Below are positions 58,509-64,000 of a stretch of DNA of 64,000 bases, one piece after another. The first letter of the stretch is position 1; the number at the start of each line of letters is the position of its first letter. Under the pieces are notes generated by a model. That model did not search any database. It was not told the origin of the DNA and saw only the letters and a program-made list of their open reading frames with translations. Location of the stretch: assembly GCA_039000515.1 (NCBI GenBank), contig JBCFYV010000012.1:31426821-31490820 (forward strand), read 5' to 3'. The translations under genes were made by a program, and so were the position numbers. Source of the stretch: Timema cristinae. Its lineage: Eukaryota > Arthropoda > Insecta > Phasmatodea > Timematidae.

Positions 58509-60714
58509 ACAGCAGAAGCTCTTTAATCCGGCACGTCTGGGATCGCGGCCATGCCGAATAAGCAATTTTGCCTGATTAATGAACGTCAATAATTTTAACA
58601 GAAATACCAAAGATAAATCACTCTTGATAAAAATGCAAACGATTAAAACATGTATTTTAAGAAAAACATAGAGTACAAAAATTAAATTCAAACATTGAAT
58701 ATTTATTTAATTGAACATTCATGTAAATAAAAAACACTACAATGCACAAAAGAAAAATTAATACATATGAGTGTTATTGTTTAAAAAATAGTCTCTGATA
58801 TCACGTTGCTTCCGTTATGCTGATCTCTTCTTCAAAAAGTTGTTACGGATTATAAACAAATTTATGAGTTCTGCAGAGTTGTAACTTTTGTTGGATTCGA
58901 CAAATTTTATAAATGTATGCAATGCATCAGAAGACTGTTTCCATTAGCTTTAGCTTCATCTGCCATGGCTCCTTCTTCATCCAATTCCACTTCCTGAACC
59001 TGATCTTCTTGTGGATTAACAACACTTTGTAAAATCTGTTCGTCACTCAGTTCTTCGACCACTGGCACATTTTACTCGATTTCAATCCAGTCTATAACTT
59101 CCTCACGGAGTATATCTCTTAAAGGGTTGTTTGGCACAGCTTCTACCAAATCTAGCACCATATTTTGACCATCACCGATAACATTTTGATCCGCATCTTC
59201 ATCATAAGGCCAAAGTTTGTGCCAGCACTGCTGTAGAGTCACTTCTTTCACCTGATTTCAAGCTAAGGCAATTGCAAAAATTGCATCTTTATCATTAAAT
59301 TGTTTTTGGAAGTCTGTTACATCAGAGTCAGCGTCCAAAAGGCCTTGCACAAAAGATGTTCTATAGAAACACTTGGCATTTTGAATCACACCTTGATCCA
59401 TCAGATGAATCAAGGGAGTGACATTTGGTGGTAGGTAAACTGCAAAAACATTGCCAGAAACCAAATCAGAAGCAGGAGGATGAGCGTTACAGTTGTCTTA
59501 ACAACAAAAGTGCTCTGCTGTCTTCTGACATTCCACGTTTCTTAAAGTTTTCCTTTACATCTGGTACAAAATAATGGAAAAACCAGTCCTTAAGCAAATC
59601 TGATGTCATCCATGCATTGATCTGCGCATCATAATGCACAGGCAAGTTTACAATTCCTTTTAAAGCTCTAGGATTTTTATATTTACCAATCACGACAGGT
59701 GTCAGCTGATGGTCACCAGAAGCATTTGCACACAACAAAACAGTCAATCTGCCTTTATTTTTCTTAAATCCCATAGCAGATTTTTCATCCCCACCTACCA
59801 GAGTAGACGTTGGTAAACAATGCCATAAAAGGCTGGTTTCATCGGCATTGTAAACTTGACGAGTTAATTCCCACCGTAAAACAAGGTTGCTAAAAGTGTA
59901 CTTAAATTCTTGAGCAGCATTTTCATCGGTTGATCTGCTCACTCCAGCCACATACAGCTTCTGGATTCAGTGTCGAATTTTAAATTTCTGAAACCAACCA
60001 TTGGAAAACACACAAGCACTTTCAATATTCAGATCACGATGAAACTGTTTTGCTTTTTTGATGATCATAGGCCCAGCCACTGGTTTTCCCTCTGATCATT
60101 TCGCACTAAACCAAGTGTACAAGGCACAATCAAGAATTTCCAGTTTAGGTTTCTTCAATGTGTTTCTTGACTCTGTATTCTTTGCTGTAACAGCTTAAGC
60201 AGCAAACTTCTTAAGTTCCTCTTTTTGTTTTTTATATCATAAATAGTCGAGGAACCAATATTGAAATCATGCATTATGAAGTTTCTGTTTTCACCTTTTT
60301 CGAGATGATTAATTATTTATAGTTTTTGCTGTATAGTGAGAGTCACATGCTTACACTTATTAGTTTTATTAGCACTTGAAGAACTTGTGCTGAGCTTCAA
60401 GAATATTGTGCAAACGTTATTTTTAACCCGTTAGAAAATAGGAAACACTGTATTGAAACTAACACTGAACTGAAAAGTTAGTCATGATAAACAATGAGCG
60501 AACTAAAAACGCGGGAACAAGGATCCTAGACAACACCATATAACTGTGTGAAACACAAACAAACTGAAAATATACCTGGCGGGTACAACGAACATACAAG
60601 GCCAACGAACATACAAATCCACCCAAAAAAAAACAACGAACGTGGGCAGTTCAATCAGTGCCAAATTACAGAATGTGTCTAACTATAGAATACTGGACTA
60701 AAGAGCTTCCAGTG
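58509..60714 (-). mobile_element. Tigger/pogo-type transposon, decayed
   Basis: Termini share 'GAAGCTCTTTA(A/G)TCC' (58514-58530 and, inverted, 60694-60709). The remainder of each end diverges, and a TA target is seen only at the right. The interior holds a CENP-B/jerky-like DDE transposase remnant on the minus strand. Confidence 0.75.
58940..60340 (-). pseudogene. Tigger/jerky-like DDE transposase, broken by a frameshift and stops
   Basis: Read on the minus strand: a psq-type helix-turn-helix remnant (about 60330-60220); a CENP-B DNA-binding part near 60080-59970 ('KKAKQFHRDLNIES' and 'FSNGWFQKFKIRH', then a stop); and then the DDE domain. The DDE domain has 'VYNADETSLLW' (first Asp), 'SAMGFKKNKGRLTVLLCANA', a one-base insertion near 59490 that shifts the frame beside the second Asp ('DNCNAHPPAS'), and 'PPNVTPLIHLMDQGVIQNAK' with the third Asp. 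An acidic tail follows with further stops. The triad residues are still visible but not in one frame, so the copy is inactive. Confidence 0.85.
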
Positions 60715-61019
60715 TAGCTCACTTCAGCCTGCCCTCCAAAGTTTTCACTACCAATACTTTCAGCAGTCACCCAAAGCAAGAGGTATTTTCTTAGTTTAGT
60801 TCCCTCCCCGACATAAATAAATTTGTGAATAACTTATGTCCTTGATTCTGTAAATGTTAATTTATTAAATAAAATTCTGGCACATTTTTCTATTCCATGA
60901 TGAAGCATACATTCACTTGGATAAAATAGCCAAGCTATTGTAGTTATTAAGTACCGGTACCATACAGTTATAGCTGCATCTCCACCACACTTTGCCTTAA
61001 AATATGTACGAAGGATGAC

Positions 61020-61097
61020 TCCTGGATAGCTCGATGGCAAGAGCATTGGTGTACTGGGCCAACGGTAGCCTACTGGATTCAATTCCTGAATCCAGGT
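61020..61097 (+). repeat. tRNA-like unit of a repeat family (degraded copy)
   Basis: 'tcctggatagctcgatggca' through 'ttcctgaatccaggt'; same family as 44233-44305, with the shared upstream 'gccttaaaatatgtacgaag'. The extra bases in the anticodon and variable region rule out a normal tRNA. The 102-aa minus-strand frame at 60834-61142 overlaps this repeat and is not a gene. Confidence 0.65.
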
Positions 61098-61347
61098 GTT
61101 ATTTTTAAATTTAAATACAATAAATTCACCTAAGTTACTCATTAAAATCTTAACCTAGACATTATTTTTATCAAACAAAATGCAAGTAAGTAAGATAATG
61201 AATATAGGATTATTTTTTTTAATGGACCTCGTATCAACAAGGTGTTTTAAAAAGAGCACCTTCCTTCCGAAAAATATCTAAAAATTTAACAGTAAGAATA
61301 AGTTGCCTAAATAATAACAGAAAATATCCTAGAGTCTGGTCATGATA

Positions 61348-63008
61348 GGTTTTTACCTGGATGACAGTTCAAAAATAATTATGTTTAGGTTTTGGATTGC
61401 CCAACACTTGTAAAAGATCACTGTTTTGTTTTCATTGTTATGTTTTATATCACATTTTTTTTTTTACATTTAAAATAATGTAAACTTAAGTTCTCTCACA
61501 CTATTTGAGTACTTTTAATAATTTCTTTTTACCCAAACCAAAATGATATTTTAACATATAATTAAAATAATATTTAAGGAACGCCCAATAGTCAATAACA
61601 AAAGGAACTAATGAAAAGATTATAAGAGATATTGAATAGAAGGAAAAAGTTAAAGACAGCAAAAATTTTAGGAGTGGAACTAAACACCAGATAAGGAATG
61701 TTTATATATTCAACAACATTTTATTATCAATTATCTCCTATTCTACGTAATTCTGGTATAATTAACGTTTCTAACCTTTATTAAACATTTTATGCCTTTA
61801 TTTCCCTGTTCACTTTCATTGGCTTAATTTTAACTTTTCTTTTGACATTTCTGAATTTATTCACAATATTAGTTTAAATGTCAATTTTAACTCATTGCTA
61901 GACCTAATATATCTTTCTTTATAATGTTTTATAATTTAATATTAACCTTTGAATATGTGGTTTCTCATGTGTATTGTAATATCTAATTTGAATATGTTTT
62001 CTGTATTTTAACTCTATTGTTCTTAACATTTTAGAAAACATTCTAAAAATAATCTTTCGTAAGGAGTTTAGAGTATGTTATAATAACAAAGACTACAATA
62101 AGAATTGAAATGAATACTAAAAGTTCTATTGTTCTTTTCTGCTCTATTTAACTCTTTAATAAGATTAAGGTGTTCATTATTTATAGGCTTAGCACTATTC
62201 TGTTCAATCTATCCTCTCATCCACGATGTAATATATTTTATATTCAGACTTGTTTCTATCAACTTTCATTCTATTTCTTATAAACTTAATATGTTTTTTG
62301 TTAATTAAAAATTTTTGCTGTCTAACTTTTTCCTTCTATTCAATATCTCTTATTATCTTTTAATTTTTAATTAGTTCCTTTTGTTATTGAATATTGGGCG
62401 TTCCTTAAATATTATTATCATAATTCTCCTTACTAATTCACTATGAATATAACTAATATATATAATTAAAAGTCCTACTTATTATTAGTTTTGAAATGTT
62501 ATCTATGATTTGTAATATAGTGCATACATTAATACTTTTTAACACAGACATCATATTTACTTGGAAAAGAGAAAATACTTGTCATTTTTTTATACATAGT
62601 AAATTATTTATGATTAAATTTGATCATATTTGGAAATATTTAACTGAATAAAATATATTTATTCACTGCGTAGGTGCATCATTGTAAAGAACTTGTTTCA
62701 GTCATATTCAATCACATGGTTTAAAATCGTCAGTCACCATTTTGAAGCTATGTTCGTTAGACCTTTTGTCAAAGTGTTGTGAATAATATTTTTTTTAAGT
62801 GAAATAAAACAATTAATAAGCTTTGTGTCCTACCTCAAATAAATATAAATAATGCTGGCCTAAATTACTTTGGTTAACTATCACATTCATACATTACCAT
62901 ATGTTTTCATTAGTCATCCAAAGTGACAGATGTCAGCTGTTGGCATAGGGCTTCATTAGGGACTATTTTTAGTAGCTTTTTGAGCTGTCATCCAATCATA
63001 CTAAGGTC
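61348..63008 (+). mobile_element. Terminal-inverted-repeat element, family A, copy 3, split by an insertion
   Basis: Left part 61348-61577 and right part 62405-63008 match 46078-46833 in order. The end sequences are AGGTTTTTACCTGGATGACA and the complement of 'gagctgtcatccaatcatac'. A separate 827-bp element lies between them. Confidence 0.8.
61578..62404. mobile_element. Nested foldback element with ~95-bp terminal inverted repeats and TTAA duplication
   Basis: Both ends start GGAACGCCCAATA and continue 'tcaataacaaaaggaactaa', then 'aagagatattgaatagaagg', then 'aaaaagtta.agacagcaaa' for about 95 bp. TTAA lies at both borders (61574-61577 and 62405-62408). TTAA is the target of piggyBac and Kolobok elements, but the terminal bases do not look like typical piggyBac ends. 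The interior is AT-rich with no transposase, so it is non-autonomous. It interrupts an older family A element. Confidence 0.85.
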
Positions 63009-63119
63009 ATGAACTTGCTGTAGTATGTGGTTGCTTTATGTTCATCAAAAAGATTGTAGGCTAAACTTAGTTGCATATAATTTACTAAATAAATACCAAG
63101 TCACAAGCACATGAGGTCT

Positions 63120-63215
63120 TGAAAATTGAAAAATGACACCTAGATGTGGGAATCAAACCCGGAACCTTTGGCTTAGTACGCCAATGCTCTCACCACTGAG
63201 CTATCCAGAATATGA
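63120..63215 (-). repeat. tRNA-like unit of a repeat family
   Basis: Minus-strand 63210-63138: 'ttctggatagctcagtggtg', the loop GTACTAA, then 'ccgggtttgattcccacatc' and 'taggtgtcattttt'. Very close to 44233-44305, including the 3' 'gtgtcatttttcaattttca' flank. Acceptor-stem mismatches argue against function. Confidence 0.7.
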
Positions 63216-63444
63216 TATCTAAATGAAGTAAACCTCACTTTAAGCATAAAATAATAGCTTTGGCTATTTGATTCTTTCATTAGGTCTTATTATTATGGAT
63301 ATGATTGCAAGACCTCCCCAAAAATGTTAGAGCGCTGATGATACCCAGCTGTATTTCATTTTTTTTTTTTATTAATTAGTTTAACACTAAGGGATTAAGT
63401 TTCGACTTAATATAATGGGTAGAGTTTAAAATAGTTTTAATAAC

Positions 63445-63544
63445 NNNNNNNNNNNNNNNNNNNNNNNNNNNNNNNNNNNNNNNNNNNNNNNNNNNNNNNN
63501 NNNNNNNNNNNNNNNNNNNNNNNNNNNNNNNNNNNNNNNNNNNN
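63445..63544. other. Assembly gap (100 N)
   Basis: Exactly 100 N, a placeholder of unknown true length. A tandem repeat begins right after it, which may be why assembly stopped. Confidence 0.99.
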
Positions 63545-63549
63545 TCCTA

Positions 63550-63890
63550 ACTACTGAAATCTAGGAAATTTTTTAAATGTTAAGCACCTCTAGAAGCTAT
63601 CTGTAGTGTTTTTATGGCACCATAATACCCGAAATGCCGAAGGCTAGGAATATTTCTAGATATCAAACACCTCTAGAAGCTATCTGAAGTGTTTTTTTGT
63701 GGCAACATAACACCATAACTGTCGAAGGATATAAAAAATTCTAAATATGAAACACCTCTAGAAGCTATCTGAAGTGTTTTTTTGTGGCAACATAACCCAC
63801 TAACTGCTGATGGATATAAAAAAATCTAAATATGAAACACCTCTAGAAGCTCTCTGAAGTGCTTTTTATGGTAACAAAACCTCCTAATTT
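63550..63890. repeat. Tandem repeat, ~84-bp unit, four copies
   Basis: 'cacctctagaagct' recurs at 63585, 63668, 63753 and 63838 (spacing 83, 85, 85), each followed by 'ctgaagtgtttttttgtggc'-like sequence. The array starts at the gap, so its true length is unknown. A GC-rich tail with AATAAATAAAG (about 63925) follows. Confidence 0.9.
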
Positions 63891-64000
63891 GTACTTGTAT
63901 CTTAATTTTTATATTGTTTGAGCAATAAATAAAGTCATTTTGTTCATAAAATCTCGGGGGTTGTTTGAGCCCCTTCCCCCTCCCCCCTGGCAACAGCCTT

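Noticed and set aside
60834..61142. 102-aa minus-strand frame
   Set aside because: Overlaps a tRNA-like repeat on the other strand and has no recognisable domain.
1..64000. CRISPR arrays, bacterial operons, mitochondrial insertions or viral genes
   Set aside because: No regular short direct repeats with spacers, no prokaryotic-style gene packing, and no mitochondrial or viral protein recognised in any frame.

Overview
This is AT-rich nuclear DNA from an animal, most likely an insect. Genes are split by GT-AG introns, intergenic space is long and packed with transposon remnants, and two 100-N gaps mark scaffold joins. The ribosomal protein P1 and mitochondrial S14 sequences read as insect-like. 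I cannot name the species.

Three host genes can be supported. (1) A single-exon MEAF6/Eaf6 gene on the minus strand (14360-14935). (2) RpLP1, ribosomal stalk protein P1, on the plus strand, as four coding exons at 19469-19540, 22294-22444, 35593-35700 and 36677-36690. The spliced product is 114 aa and ends in the universal GFGLFD tail. (3) The two C-terminal coding exons of mitochondrial ribosomal protein S14 on the minus strand (55690-55830 and 54521-54703). Its first exon was not found.

Positions 1-9229 are a second copy of 28306-37848, which holds the end of RpLP1 intron 2, exons 3 and 4 and downstream DNA. Copy 1 stops exactly at the N gap, while copy 2 continues through that point. Copy 1 is full of small indels and homopolymer run-ons up to about 7060. 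This looks like an unpolished duplicate contig, so the RpLP1 exon copies at 6989-7092 and 8063-8076 should not be counted as a second gene.

Mobile DNA makes up most of the rest. The standout is 50816-54083, an apparently complete hAT-like transposon with matching terminal repeats, a 5-bp target duplication, subterminal repeat arrays and an uninterrupted 789-aa transposase. A 397-bp non-autonomous element with related ends and the same 5-bp duplication size (11313-11709) sits inside a decayed LINE. Other elements are: a decayed hAT with an 8-bp duplication (56930-58295), a Tigger/pogo element broken by a frameshift (58509-60714), several LINE fragments, three copies of a ~755-bp terminal-inverted-repeat element, a foldback element with TTAA ends nested in one of those copies, a mariner-type MITE, tRNA-derived SINEs and several tandem arrays. 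The long stretches between these hold no gene I can support.
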